DNA of 64,000 bases from Pseudovibrio sp947494035. GTDB taxonomy: Bacteria; Pseudomonadota; Alphaproteobacteria; Rhizobiales; Stappiaceae. The notes beneath the pieces are model-generated. The model saw only the letters and a list, made by a program, of their open reading frames with translations. It made no database searches and had not been told where the DNA came from. A program made the position numbers and the translations under genes. The DNA lies in assembly GCA_947494035.1 (NCBI GenBank), contig CANLTN010000003.1:265479-329478 (forward strand), read 5' to 3'. Shown here piece by piece: positions 9,642 through 19,224 of this stretch; the first letter of the stretch is position 1; each line of letters starts with the position of its first letter.

Positions 9642-11000
9642 TCAGCCCTTTCTTAAGGCCTTTGCCGCAGACAGTTTTTTACGCATAGCAGTGGCGCGGC
9701 CTTCTTTGTTCACTTGCTGGCTTCGGCTTATCGCCAATGCATTTTCCGGTACATCGGCAGTCACCACAGATCCAGCAGCAACAAACGCACCATCACCCAG
9801 TTTCAAAGGAGCGACCAACACACTGTCTGACCCGATAAAGCTGCCGGCGCCAATATCTGTATGGTGCTTCAGATAGCCGTCATAGTTGCAAGTGATCGTC
9901 CCCGCGCCGATGTTGGACTTTGCACCGATACGCGCATCACCAATGTAAGAAAGGTGATTAACCTTGGCACCGGCCTCCACCTGCGCATTCTTGATCTCAA
10001 CAAAGTTGCCCACATGAGCCCCCTCGCCAATCTCAGCACCCGGACGCAGCCGTGCGTAAGGACCAACAATTGCCTCAGCGCTGACATGAGCCTGCTCCAG
10101 ATGTGAGAACGCGCGGATCCGCGCACCGCCATCTACATGAACACCCGGACCAAACACAACGTTTGGCTCAACAACTACATCAGGCCCAATCTCGGTATCG
10201 TAGGAGAAGTAGACAGTATCAGGTGCCTGCAGAGTGACCCCGTTCTCCATAAAGGTTTCGCGCTGCACCTGCTGGAAGACCGCTTCACAAGAAGCAAGTT
10301 GAGCCCGATTGTTGATGCCCTGAACTTCCTTCTCGTCTGCCAGTTCAGAAACTACCCGCATCCCTTTACTGCGCGCAATTTCAACAGCATCAGTGAGGTA
10401 ATACTCGCCCTTGGCATTGTCGTTTTTGATCCCGGCAATCAGTTCAGGCAACGCATTTCCCGTAAACGCCATAATACCAGCGTTACACAGAGTTGCGCTA
10501 CGTTCATCGTTACTTGCATCTTTTTCTTCACGAATTGCAACAAGTTCGCCATCGCTTTCCAAAAGGCGCCCATACCCAAACGGGTTTGCAGCTTCAAAAC
10601 CGAGAACTACAACATCAGCACCACTAGATAAGCGCTCGCGCAGGCGGTGCAGCGTTTCTGCTGTGACCAGCGGTGTATCCCCAAAAAGAACCAGAACATG
10701 ATCTGAAGTATCTTGGTATGCCGCCTCCGCCGCCTTCACTGCATGTGCGGTACCCAACCGGTCCACTTGAACATGGCAGCTCGCATGCGGCACTCGGGCC
10801 AATACGTGCTCTTCCAGCTTGGGCATCTCAGGCCCTACCACAACGGCTACCTTATCCGCCCCAGCAGCGACAACCGAGTTCAGCACATGCCCCACAAGCG
10901 GAAGCCCGCCAATTTCATGCATCACCTTTGGCAAGGTCGAACGCATACGCGTTCCTAATCCAGCAGCCAGAACAATTGCCAAACAAGAACTATTGGACAT
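9642..11000 (-). CDS. glmU: Bifunctional UDP-GlcNAc pyrophosphorylase / GlcN-1-P acetyltransferase GlmU
   Basis: A cytoplasmic enzyme of 452 residues. The N-terminal nucleotidyltransferase domain opens with L-A-A-G-L-G-T-R-M-R (about 12-21) and the K-V-M-H motif. The C-terminal left-handed beta-helix carries hexapeptide repeats (IGPYARLRPGAEIGEGAHVG region) and the acetyltransferase end segment. It acetylates glucosamine-1-phosphate and then couples it to UTP, giving UDP-GlcNAc. It is placed directly before glmS, so successive steps of one pathway are encoded together. A short stretch with no clear promoter or terminator separates them. Confidence 0.96.
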   Translation of the reverse strand: MSNSSCLAIVLAAGLGTRMRSTLPKVMHEIGGLPLVGHVLNSVVAAGADKVAVVVGPEMPKLEEHVLARVPHASCHVQVDRLGTAHAVKAAEAAYQDTSDHVLVLFGDTPLVTAETLHRLRERLSSGADVVVLGFEAANPFGYGRLLESDGELVAIREEKDASNDERSATLCNAGIMAFTGNALPELIAGIKNDNAKGEYYLTDAVEIARSKGMRVVSELADEKEVQGINNRAQLASCEAVFQQVQRETFMENGVTLQAPDTVYFSYDTEIGPDVVVEPNVVFGPGVHVDGGARIRAFSHLEQAHVSAEAIVGPYARLRPGAEIGEGAHVGNFVEIKNAQVEAGAKVNHLSYIGDARIGAKSNIGAGTITCNYDGYLKHHTDIGAGSFIGSDSVLVAPLKLGDGAFVAAGSVVTADVPENALAISRSQQVNKEGRATAMRKKLSAAKALRKG

Positions 11001-11222
11001 GCAAACCCCTTGGGTTACCTAGAATTATAAACTGACAGGCAAATTGCACGAGACCATTGTTATTTCAAAGAATAACCCAGTGCTTTCACCAAGAAAATCA
11101 GCGCACCCCCAAGAGATAGCAGGCAGGGCTTAAAAGATCCTCCTAAGTTACGTTTGCACTTTATTAACCATAAAAGAAACAATGTAATTCATAGAATAAC
11201 GATAGGATTCGATTTGGAGGCA

Positions 11223-12215
11223 GTGGAAGCGTTGCGACTTCCTCATAAAATCAAAGAGTTACAACAAAAACCCAAAGTACTGCAAGAACGTGTAACCGTA
11301 CTTGCATGGGGGGTTGCTGCGCTCTCGTTTGTCGCCCTTGCAACCTCTGCAGTGCAAATGCCGGGCAAATTTACTCATGAGGCTCCCACGCATACACAGG
11401 TGGCACTCCACCTTCCAACCCCCGGACCCGTCGCCACAACTGCCTCCACAGGCGGCCAGAAACCAATGGCTTCCATCCAGATGTATAGCAACGCTGGACA
11501 AGTCGAATCGAAGAACAACCCGCAAACCTCAGAGGAACTACGCGCAATCCGAGAGGAAATCATCTCGCTACGCCGCTCATTGCTGCGCCTCACTGAGCAA
11601 AATCGCAGACTGTCGCACAAGCTCCAAACCCTTGATACTGCCACCATGCATGCGCAAGCTGAGCCCAAGCCCAATCCTATACCGCCCCAGAAGACCGAAA
11701 ACACCCAGCAGAAGACTGTTACACCAATTGAAACTTTCCCTGCGTCTGAGCTCTCGCAGAAACACAAGCCCACTAACACCGCAGGCCCCTTGCCCGAGAT
11801 GATACTCTCCGAAATCGTTGCAGTCCCGACCGTCACACCACCTAAAGAACCTGCACCTGAACTTGTTATCCAACTTCACACAAAGACAATAACACCCGAA
11901 CTACCCAAATTTCACAAAACCCCAGCAGCAGGCAAATTACGTCAGTCCGGTGCACAGAAGATCATGCGTACATCCTTCGCGATTGAACTGGGCAATTTTG
12001 AAGATGCCACCACGGTTGAGAACCAGTGGCGTGAGCTGATGGAAACCAAACCACTCCTGTTGGGTGACCTGACAAAACGCGTCTCAGCAACAAACACAAA
12101 TGGCGCAACGCAGTACACGTTGACAGCAGGCCCCTTCTATAATGCTGCGGATACCGCTTTAGTCTGTGCAAGGCTCGCACGAGAAAAAGTCAATTGCTCG
12201 CCCACGACTTTCTAA
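11223..12215 (+). CDS. Membrane-anchored protein with coiled coil and SPOR-like C-terminus
   Basis: About 330 residues. One transmembrane helix (VTVLAWGVAALSFVALATS) lies near the N-terminus, followed by a short predicted coiled coil (S-E-E-L-R-A-I-R-E-E to L-Q-T-L-D), a long proline/threonine-rich linker and a C-terminal domain of about 80 residues. That domain looks like SPOR: F-A-I-E-L-G-N-F, a middle helix, then Y-T-L-T-A-G-P-F and a closing R-L-A-R-E. SPOR domains bind denuded peptidoglycan glycans, often at division sites, so an envelope role is inferred. The start is uncertain: GTG 11223 follows GGAGG closely, TTG 11232 is better spaced, and the frame is open back to TTG 11154. It is divergent from glmU. 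Confidence 0.7.
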   Translation: MEALRLPHKIKELQQKPKVLQERVTVLAWGVAALSFVALATSAVQMPGKFTHEAPTHTQVALHLPTPGPVATTASTGGQKPMASIQMYSNAGQVESKNNPQTSEELRAIREEIISLRRSLLRLTEQNRRLSHKLQTLDTATMHAQAEPKPNPIPPQKTENTQQKTVTPIETFPASELSQKHKPTNTAGPLPEMILSEIVAVPTVTPPKEPAPELVIQLHTKTITPELPKFHKTPAAGKLRQSGAQKIMRTSFAIELGNFEDATTVENQWRELMETKPLLLGDLTKRVSATNTNGATQYTLTAGPFYNAADTALVCARLAREKVNCSPTTF

Positions 12216-12315
12216 TAGATTACCAGCATCTTTTACACTTAAGGCCTAAGAGAGACGCCAAAGATGAGCAGTTGAGCTCGCTCGGCGCGTTCCAGGTCAC
12301 ATCGGAATATTACGC

Positions 12316-13248
12316 GTGCCTAATTCATCAGCGAACTCATATGGGCCTTCAACGTACGCCCTGTTGTTTCTCATGCCCATATTCATGAGTTCCAATATCA
12401 TTATTGCCAAGCCCGCCCTGACACATACAGAGCCGTGGACCCTCGCGTTTTTCAGGTGGGGCCTTGCCTCACTTATTCTGTTGCCGTTCACCTACCGCGA
12501 ATTAAAAGCTTCCCTGCCCCTGATCCGTAAAAACCTAAAGCTCCTCGGCTTCATGGCGTTTCTGGGCATGTGGGTCTGCGGTGCAATTGTGTATCTGGCA
12601 CTAAAGGAAACCTCTGCTACCAACGGCACACTTATCTATTCAGCAGCCCCTGCGCTCATCCTCGCACTTGAATGGCTCTTCAGAGGTCGCACTGTGGCCC
12701 TGCGAGAGTTTGCGGGCATCATGCTTGCCATCGCCGGCGTGTCCATCATCGTCACCAAGGGTTCCCTTGGCAATCTTTTAAGCCTGCAGTTTAACAGCGG
12801 AGATCTACTGTTTGCGCTGTGTACATTGAGTTGGGCAGTCTATTCAGTACTTATCAAGAAGAGCCAGCTCCAGAGCATGTCAACCGCGCCTCTATTTGCG
12901 ACCATTGCCATTCTTGGCACAATCACTTTGGCACCGTTCGCAATAATCGAAATGGCAATCACTTCATCCGTGCCCAACACCGCCGAAGTCTGGACCTCCA
13001 TCGCAGGCGTTGTTCTCATTGCCTCGCTCGCCTCATTTCTGACCTACCAGTTCAGCATTCGTACCGTTGGTCCGTTTATCGCAGGAATGTTCATGTACCT
13101 AATGACACCCTACGGCGTCGCCATGGCGGTCCTGTTTCTGGGCGAACAACTTCAGACATTCCACTATCTCGGCTTTATACCCATAATGGCAGGTCTCTTG
13201 CTGGCCACCCTGCCAGCAAACACGTTTCGGAAAAGGGCAAGCACCTAA
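12316..13248 (+). CDS. EamA/DMT-family membrane transporter
   Basis: Predicted inner-membrane protein of 310 residues with ten hydrophobic helices arranged as two EamA repeats. Typical features are W-T-L-A-F-F-R-W after the first helix and the second-half repeat beginning S-G-D-L-L-F-A-L. The family exports or imports small metabolites such as amino acids, and the substrate cannot be read from sequence. The start is GTG at 12316; the nearest ATG is out of frame and no strong Shine-Dalgarno is visible. The gene ends at a bidirectional terminator shared with the convergent ccdA-like gene. Confidence 0.85.
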   Translation: MPNSSANSYGPSTYALLFLMPIFMSSNIIIAKPALTHTEPWTLAFFRWGLASLILLPFTYRELKASLPLIRKNLKLLGFMAFLGMWVCGAIVYLALKETSATNGTLIYSAAPALILALEWLFRGRTVALREFAGIMLAIAGVSIIVTKGSLGNLLSLQFNSGDLLFALCTLSWAVYSVLIKKSQLQSMSTAPLFATIAILGTITLAPFAIIEMAITSSVPNTAEVWTSIAGVVLIASLASFLTYQFSIRTVGPFIAGMFMYLMTPYGVAMAVLFLGEQLQTFHYLGFIPIMAGLLLATLPANTFRKRAST

Positions 13249-13282
13249 CGCACCCGACGCATCTAAAAGAAGTCCGGACAAC

Positions 13283-13311
13283 AAAAAAGCAGGCGCAAAG
13301 CCTGCTTTTTT
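13283..13311. terminator. Bidirectional terminator between EamA gene and ccdA-like gene
   Basis: A perfect AAAAAAGCAGGC / GCCTGCTTTTTT stem around a five-base loop, with A and T runs on both sides so that it can work for both convergent transcripts. Confidence 0.9.
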
Positions 13312-13334
13312 CATCTCTAAATGTAATCGGTAGC

Positions 13335-14072
13335 CTAGCCGATCTGAGAGAAGATCGGGAACGTATCCAGCAGCCAGAAAGAAAACGCCTGAATGTAGCC
13401 AGTCAGGAAACCAACACCGGTGAGTACCAGGAATGCACCCATAACCTTCTCAACCTTGCCCATGTGTTTGCGAAAACGTGACATGAAGCCCATGAACGGT
13501 CCTGCAAACATTGCAGCGATCAGGAACGGAACACCGATACCGAGCGAATAAGCGGAGAGCAGAATAACCCCCTGATTAACAGAGGCCTGCGTTCCTGCAA
13601 TCAGAAGGATACTCGCCAGAACCGGACCGATACATGGCGTCCACCCAAAGCCGAACGCGAGTCCCATCAGATAAGCACCACCCAAGCCACCCGGTTGACG
13701 ATCAATCTGCACACGCGCTTCGCGGTAAAGAAACCCGATCTTGAAGGCACCGAGGAAATGCAAGCCCATGATGATGATCATGGCACCGGCCAAATAGGCA
13801 AGATACTGCGAATACTGCAAAACATACTGACCAAGGAACGAGGCACTTGCGCCAAGCAGCACAAACACCGTCGAGAACCCGGCAACAAAGCACATAGCAG
13901 CAACCATGATCCGGTTACTCTGCGCTGCGCTCTTTTCATGGCTCGTCACTTCTTCAATGGACAGGCCAGCGATGTATCCCAGATAGGGCGGTACCAGCGG
14001 TAAAACGCAGGGAGATACAAAAGACAAAATGCCCGCGAAAAATGCACCCCAAAGAGTGATGTCTTGCAACAT
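13335..14072 (-). CDS. ccdA: CcdA/DsbD-type thiol-redox membrane protein
   Basis: Inner-membrane protein of 245 residues with six helices that carries reducing equivalents from cytoplasmic thioredoxin to periplasmic thiols, used in cytochrome c maturation. The two redox cysteines are visible in F-V-S-P-C-V-L-P near residue 22 and in G-W-T-P-C-I-G-P in the fourth helix region, each followed by proline-rich turns as in the family. AGGAA precedes the ATG at proper distance. The nos operon's need for periplasmic redox maturation is compatible but not specific. The symbol is by family resemblance. Confidence 0.88.
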   Translation of the reverse strand: MLQDITLWGAFFAGILSFVSPCVLPLVPPYLGYIAGLSIEEVTSHEKSAAQSNRIMVAAMCFVAGFSTVFVLLGASASFLGQYVLQYSQYLAYLAGAMIIIMGLHFLGAFKIGFLYREARVQIDRQPGGLGGAYLMGLAFGFGWTPCIGPVLASILLIAGTQASVNQGVILLSAYSLGIGVPFLIAAMFAGPFMGFMSRFRKHMGKVEKVMGAFLVLTGVGFLTGYIQAFSFWLLDTFPIFSQIG

Positions 14073-14248
14073 ATAGCTTTCCTAATTCCGTTTGGAATGC
14101 ATCTGTAGAGCCTGACGTATTCGCACAAAGAGTGCGCACTTACATCATAGACCTGCACAGATGAACAAGGCTTATATATACAATTATGCCGGAAGTTGGA
14201 TGTGTTTTGTCAAACAGGCAAGAAAATCTGCGACACTTTTTGGTGAAC

Positions 14249-14272
14249 GGCAATCAAGAATACCTGATTGCC
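14249..14272 (-). terminator. Hairpin downstream of the usp gene
   Basis: GGCAATC and GATTGCC form a seven-base-pair stem with a ten-base loop, 25 bases after the usp stop. It lacks a run of T residues, so it may be a weak terminator or an RNA-stabilising hairpin. Confidence 0.4.
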
Positions 14273-14297
14273 GCTCACGAAACCACTGGGATGACCC

Positions 14298-14735
14298 TTA
14301 GGCCTTGTCCCTAACAACCAGAACAGACTGGCTGGCATGGCGCACAACGCGGGCAGCGTTTGGCCCTAGCAGAAAGTCCTTAAGCTCAGGACGATGTGAA
14401 GATAGAACAATCAGATCAGTGCCCAGCTTGTTCGCTGCACCTGTGATCTCCTCGTAAATTGTACCATGGGCGATATGCCCCTTCACATCCAGTTCCTCAT
14501 CGGGAAGCTGCGTATCCAGAAACGCCTCAAGAGCTTCGCGCGTGCGCTCAAGGGCTTCGGTCTCAAACTCCTTGGCAAAAAAACTACCGACAATAGATTT
14601 GCCAAAATCGGGTAGAACCGTCACCACATGAAGCTGAGCTTTGTAATAACGAGCCAGATCAACAGCCACGGGAAGCGCAGTTTTCCAGCTACTTTCTTCG
14701 TTCAAATCCAAAGGTAGCAAGATATTGGAGTACAT
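14298..14735 (-). CDS. Universal stress protein (UspA family)
   Basis: A 145-residue cytoplasmic protein with the USP alpha/beta fold: it opens with Y-S-N-I-L-L-P-L-D and ends with a V-L-V-V-R-D strand. The ATP-binding loop region reads S-S-H-R-P-E-L-K-D-F-L-L-G-P-N-A, close to the G-x2-G-x9-G pattern but not a perfect match, so nucleotide binding is uncertain. It lies 41 bases after the TRAP permease and is probably co-transcribed. TRAP operons often carry such a gene, and in some (TeaD) the USP binds ATP and tunes transport. AGGAG lies eight bases before the start. Confidence 0.9.
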   Translation of the reverse strand: MYSNILLPLDLNEESSWKTALPVAVDLARYYKAQLHVVTVLPDFGKSIVGSFFAKEFETEALERTREALEAFLDTQLPDEELDVKGHIAHGTIYEEITGAANKLGTDLIVLSSHRPELKDFLLGPNAARVVRHASQSVLVVRDKA

Positions 14736-14776
14736 TTCCCAACTCCTTAAAAATTATAGTTCGTGGCACAGCCCGC

Positions 14777-17392
14777 TTAAAAAGCGGGCTGTGTTTGGCG
14801 TCGGCGTTGAAGCATAACAACCAGCAATAGCAAGAGCAAAGCTGGAATGTAGAACAGCTCTTGTGGCATCCGCTCTGCATTAACCTGCGTGCTTACGATC
14901 TGAACCGGATTATCCGCGTAAAAATCAAAGTCCTGCAGTTTCTCGGCAAACTCAGTACCAGGGAATGGTTCATCAACCGCCATTGTATCGTTATCATCCA
15001 TCGTGATCAAACCAGCCGCTTCAAGCCGTGCTTCAGCGCCTTGTTCATCTCCGATAGTGAGCGGCAGTGTCAATGTCAGGGTCTTGTCCATGTCATCAAA
15101 ATCAGGACCTGCGAGGTTTAGACGCACCATATCACCCGGCTGTGCCTCATCAATCATCTCAACAATGCCAGAACCAGTCGCAGTTACAAACGGGCTCTGA
15201 ACCTGATTGAGCCAGAAGTCCGGACGGAACAATGTAAAGGCGATCAACAGTAGTGCTGCAGATTCCCAAAGACGGGACCGGGCAAAGAAGTACCCTTGCG
15301 TCGCCGCTGCAAACAACATCATGGCGACCACAGCGATAATGAAGACGAAGACCGCCTGCAAGGCCGTAACGTCAATCAGAAGCAGATCGGTGTTGAAGAT
15401 GAACAGGAACGGCAGAGCCGCTGTACGCAGCGAGTAAATGAAGCCCTGAACACCAGTCTTGATCGGATCACCACGGCTGATCGCGGCCGCCGCAAAGGCC
15501 GCAAGCCCCACAGGAGGCGTCACATCCGCCATGATACCGAAGTAGAAGACGAAGAAGTGAACCGCAATCAGCGGCACGAGGAAGCCAGTCTGTTCACCCA
15601 GATCCACCACCACAAGTGCCATCAACGAGGACACAACGAGGTAGTTAGCCGTAGTTGGCAACCCCATACCAAGGATCAAGCTCATCACCGCAACCAGAAC
15701 CAGCATGAGCAGCAGATTGCCACCGGATAGGAACTCAACAAGCGCGGCAATCATCTGGTGCATACCGGTCAAAGACACCGTACCCACAATGATACCAGCA
15801 GCAGCCGTTGCAACCGCAATACCGATCATGTTACGCGCGCCGCCAATCATGCCCTCGGCAAAATCAACGATACCCTGCCATGTACGGCCAGCCTGGGATT
15901 CACCACGGAAGAAGGCTTTCAGCGGATGCTGTGTCACCACGATGAAGATCATCGCCATAGTTGCGTAGAACGCAGACAGGGATGGTGAGAAGCGCTCAAC
16001 AAGAATACACCAGATCAGAACAACGATCGGCAGGATGAAGTAGTAACCGGTACGGCCAACGTCACCAGCAGCCGGAAGTTCTGTAACCGGCGCATTTGGG
16101 TCATCGACCTCAAGATCAGGAACCTGAGCGGCGATGTATAGCAGCCCCAGATAACCAATAGCAAACAGCAGCAGAACGACAGGGAACGTCAGAGACGGGA
16201 ATGCAGTCTTCGTCCAGCCCAGACCATAATAAACAGCAAGACCAACAATTGTGATGCCGATAAAGCCGGTCAGAACGCCAATCAGACGCTGCATCACGGT
16301 GACATGCGTAGGTGGCTTAGGCAAACCTTTCAGGTTCATCTTCAGCGCTTCAAGGTGCACGATATACACCAGAGCAATATACGAGATGACTGCTGGAATG
16401 AAGGCGTGAATAACAACCTGATGGTAGCTGGTGCCGGTAAACTCAGCGATCAGAAACGCTGCCGCACCCATAACAGGCGGCATCAGCTGGCCATTCACAG
16501 AAGAAGCAACCTCAACTGCACCCGCCTTTTCAGCCGGGAATCCGGTCCGCTTCATCAGTGGAATGGTGAAAGTACCAGTGGTCACAACGTTCGCGATGGA
16601 CGAACCTGAGTAAAGACCACTCATTGCAGACGCCAGAACTGCAGCTTTAGCAGGACCACCACGCAGGTGACCAAGAAGCGCGAAGGCAGCTTTAATGAAG
16701 TAGTTGCCTGCTCCGGCCTTTTCCAGCAAAGAGCCGAAAAGAACGAACAGGAAGATCATGGAAGCCGATACGCCAATGGCAACACCAAAGACGCCCTCCT
16801 CCTGGATCCAGTAGTGCCACATGGCCTTACCATAGGAAGCACCACGCCACTGAATCACCTCTGGCAGCCACGCGGAATTACCTAACATCGCATACGCGAC
16901 GAAGACACCCGCGACGATAACCAGCGGCAGACCAAGGCTTCTGTAAACCGCGATCGCAAGCACAGCCAGACCAGTGGTGGCTACAACCATATCCATCTGA
17001 GTTGGGAGGCCGGCGCGATCCGCGATCTGATCACGCATGAGCACAAGATACAGACAAGCCGCAGCACCTAAGAACGCGAGGATCCAGTCGTACCAAGGAA
17101 TGGTATGACGGGGACTGCGGGAAAAGAGAGGGTATGCAAAAGCGGCAAGGACCAAACCAAACGCAAGGTGAATATTGCGCACGTCAGAATTGTCGAAGAT
17201 AAGCCTGATGCCGAATGTGTCATACAGCCAGAATGGCACGTTTGACGCCACATACAGCTGAAAGACTGACCAAATAAAGGCGATAGCGGCAACCATCACG
17301 CCTAGGTTACCAGTTAGGTTTCGTGCACCGGTATCTGCCTGAGCCACCAGTTCCTGCGCATCAACTTGCGCTTTGTGTCGTTCTGGACTCAT
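14777..17392 (-). CDS. TRAP transporter fused permease (DctQM type) with C-terminal DUF3394
   Basis: Large inner-membrane protein, 871 residues. The N-terminal four helices correspond to the small DctQ subunit; the long central part is the DctM-like permease with G-L-Y-S-G-S-S-I-A-N and G-M-G-L-P-T-T-A-N-Y signature loops. The last 200 residues hold a soluble segment rich in acidic residues and one final helix, as in the DUF3394 domain found only in fused TRAP permeases. It pairs with the TAXI receptor upstream and imports an unidentified organic acid using an ion gradient. ATG 17392 has GGGGG five bases ahead. Confidence 0.93.
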   Translation of the reverse strand: MSPERHKAQVDAQELVAQADTGARNLTGNLGVMVAAIAFIWSVFQLYVASNVPFWLYDTFGIRLIFDNSDVRNIHLAFGLVLAAFAYPLFSRSPRHTIPWYDWILAFLGAAACLYLVLMRDQIADRAGLPTQMDMVVATTGLAVLAIAVYRSLGLPLVIVAGVFVAYAMLGNSAWLPEVIQWRGASYGKAMWHYWIQEEGVFGVAIGVSASMIFLFVLFGSLLEKAGAGNYFIKAAFALLGHLRGGPAKAAVLASAMSGLYSGSSIANVVTTGTFTIPLMKRTGFPAEKAGAVEVASSVNGQLMPPVMGAAAFLIAEFTGTSYHQVVIHAFIPAVISYIALVYIVHLEALKMNLKGLPKPPTHVTVMQRLIGVLTGFIGITIVGLAVYYGLGWTKTAFPSLTFPVVLLLFAIGYLGLLYIAAQVPDLEVDDPNAPVTELPAAGDVGRTGYYFILPIVVLIWCILVERFSPSLSAFYATMAMIFIVVTQHPLKAFFRGESQAGRTWQGIVDFAEGMIGGARNMIGIAVATAAAGIIVGTVSLTGMHQMIAALVEFLSGGNLLLMLVLVAVMSLILGMGLPTTANYLVVSSLMALVVVDLGEQTGFLVPLIAVHFFVFYFGIMADVTPPVGLAAFAAAAISRGDPIKTGVQGFIYSLRTAALPFLFIFNTDLLLIDVTALQAVFVFIIAVVAMMLFAAATQGYFFARSRLWESAALLLIAFTLFRPDFWLNQVQSPFVTATGSGIVEMIDEAQPGDMVRLNLAGPDFDDMDKTLTLTLPLTIGDEQGAEARLEAAGLITMDDNDTMAVDEPFPGTEFAEKLQDFDFYADNPVQIVSTQVNAERMPQELFYIPALLLLLLVVMLQRRRQTQPAF

Positions 17393-17470
17393 TCGCACCC
17401 CCAAATAAGGTTTCTTCTTTGCCTTAGCTGCAAAGGCAGAGCTAGGAACCTACTAAATCTCGTAGAAGCC

Positions 17471-17499
17471 AAAAATGCGGGGCAACATTGGCCCCGCAT
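17471..17499 (-). terminator. Intrinsic terminator / attenuator between TAXI receptor and permease
   Basis: On the minus strand ATGCGGGGC and GCCCCGCAT pair perfectly around a seven-base loop and lead into TTTTT. It sits 20 bases after the receptor stop and before the permease, so partial read-through would give more receptor than permease. Confidence 0.8.
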
Positions 17500-17520
17500 C
17501 CTAAGAAAAGCTCGGTTAGA

Positions 17521-18480
17521 TTACATCCAGCCGCGTTCTTTGTAATACTTGACTGCGCCATCATGAAGTGGAGCTGTCAGGGAATCCTTGATCATCTCTT
17601 CTTCTTTCAGGTCTTTAAATGCAGGGTGCAGCTTTTTGAAGTCGTCAAAGTTTTCGAAAACAGACTTCGTGATGGTGTAAACTACATCATCCGGAACAGC
17701 TGCAGAGGTAACGAACGTTGCGCCAACACCAAAGGTGTTGATGTCTTCTTCGTTGTTGTACATGCCTGCTGGGATCGTAGCTTTACGGTAGAAGGAGTAT
17801 TTGTCAACCAATTCGTCGATTGCCGGACCTTCAACGTTCACCAGCTGCGCATCACAGGTGCTTACAGTTTCCTGAGTAGATGCGGATGGGTGACCAACCA
17901 GCCAGTAGTAAGCGTCGATCTTGCCGTCACAAAGAGCAGCACCAGCTTCAGAGGACTTCAGCTCGGTTGCCAGAGACAGATCATCAGTGCTCACAATGCC
18001 TTCTCTTTCAAGAAGCTGCCATGTAGCGTACTGACCGGAGCCAGCATTACCGATGTTAACTTTCTTACCCTTAAGGTCAGTGTAGTTGTTTACGCCAGAA
18101 CCTTTGGTCGCAAGCATTGTTACTGGCTCTGGATGCACAGCAAACACTGAGCGCAGATCACCATATGGCTTGCCTTCCCACTGAGAGCGACCTTCGTATG
18201 CGTTCGCCTGAACGTCAGACTGAGCAACACCGAACTCCAGCTCACCATTCTGGATGGTGTTGATGTTGTAAACAGAACCACCAGTAGATTCCACGGAACA
18301 ACGAATGTCGTGTTCGCGGCGAGTTTTGTTTACAAGACGACAGATCGCGCCACCGGTTGGGTAGTAAACGCCGGTCACACCACCAGTGCCGATGGATACA
18401 AAACGAGTTTCTGCCGAAGCACCAGATGCAGCACTCACCGCAATCAACGCAGCCCCAACTGCAACATTGCTAAATTTCAT
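17521..18480 (-). CDS. TAXI-family TRAP transporter substrate-binding protein
   Basis: Periplasmic receptor of 319 residues with a signal peptide ending near A-S-A-E-T. It has the TAXI pattern: F-V-S-I-G-T-G-G-V-T-G-V-Y-Y-P-T-G-G near the start, then S-G-S-V-Y-N-I-type and G-N-A-G-S-G-Q motifs that line the ligand cleft. It captures the substrate and hands it to the fused permease. The start MKFSNVAVG has GGAGG five bases upstream. As first gene of the operon it is separated from the permease by a terminator hairpin. The ligand is unknown; glutamate, dicarboxylates or aromatic acids are possible in this family. Confidence 0.94.
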   Translation of the reverse strand: MKFSNVAVGAALIAVSAASGASAETRFVSIGTGGVTGVYYPTGGAICRLVNKTRREHDIRCSVESTGGSVYNINTIQNGELEFGVAQSDVQANAYEGRSQWEGKPYGDLRSVFAVHPEPVTMLATKGSGVNNYTDLKGKKVNIGNAGSGQYATWQLLEREGIVSTDDLSLATELKSSEAGAALCDGKIDAYYWLVGHPSASTQETVSTCDAQLVNVEGPAIDELVDKYSFYRKATIPAGMYNNEEDINTFGVGATFVTSAAVPDDVVYTITKSVFENFDDFKKLHPAFKDLKEEEMIKDSLTAPLHDGAVKYYKERGWM

Positions 18481-19224
18481 AGGAACCTCCACTTATGTTG
18501 TAATTGCACGATCCCGTAGCTCACGGTACCGCTAATAGGAATTCTTTGTGTCTTAAGCACCGGACACGTCCATTTCCCACTGGCACAGAATGAAAGATGC
18601 CAAAAGCGGGGAAATACGTACACACCTATTCCTTGGATTGCCAGCAAACTCTTAAAGCCGCTTAAAACGACCAAGCTGAGCACCAATTAATTTAACGAGT
18701 TGTTTTAAAAAGCTTTTTTATTATTTATAAGCATAGCACATATTTGAAAGCCCCACAGATATCTCATCAAAAAAGGGCAAAATTTAGATAATACTTCAGA
18801 AAACTGAGTACTCCTTCCACAAAATAGTATACTAAGGTATTACATTATCTATGAAGTTTCACGTGACACTTTCTCAGACTTTTCTACGGATTTTTACATA
18901 GTTAATTAATTTTGAAACTGAAAGAAACGAGGGTATCAGACACCCGCTCTATACAAACTGCAAACCCTCAATCGGACGCACTTCCCTTCCCTACAGCGTG
19001 ACCACCACCATGAAGACCGGAGCATCACCCAAGTGCGATTTAGAGCTTGTCTCTAATAATTAGAACAGCTCAGCAAAAGCCTAAGAACGGGGAGCAACAG
19101 ATAAAAGCTCATCCATCCCAATAATCAAAACGCACTGTGTGGAAAATAAAAAAAAGCTCTTGCGCTAAGCCCCTGCAATCCTTAGAAGACCCCTCACAGG
19201 CAGCGACCTAGCGGTCACGCCCAA
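18481..19224. other. AT-rich non-coding region upstream of the TAXI-TRAP operon
   Basis: About 740 bases without a convincing gene. It must include the TRAP promoter and leader near 18.5-18.8 kb. The part around 18.7-18.95 kb is markedly AT-rich compared with its surroundings. A short decayed match to the end of a usp gene lies at 19040-19066. No repeat, riboswitch or RNA gene could be recognised apart from the tRNA that follows. Confidence 0.5.
19040..19066 (-). pseudogene. Possible remnant of a universal stress protein C-terminus
   Basis: On the minus strand these bases read V-L-I-I-R-D-K-L-stop, closely matching the last residues V-L-V-V-R-D-K-A-stop of the intact usp gene at 14298. The frame has a stop one codon further upstream, so nothing longer survives. 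The match is only about nine codons and could be chance. Confidence 0.25.
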
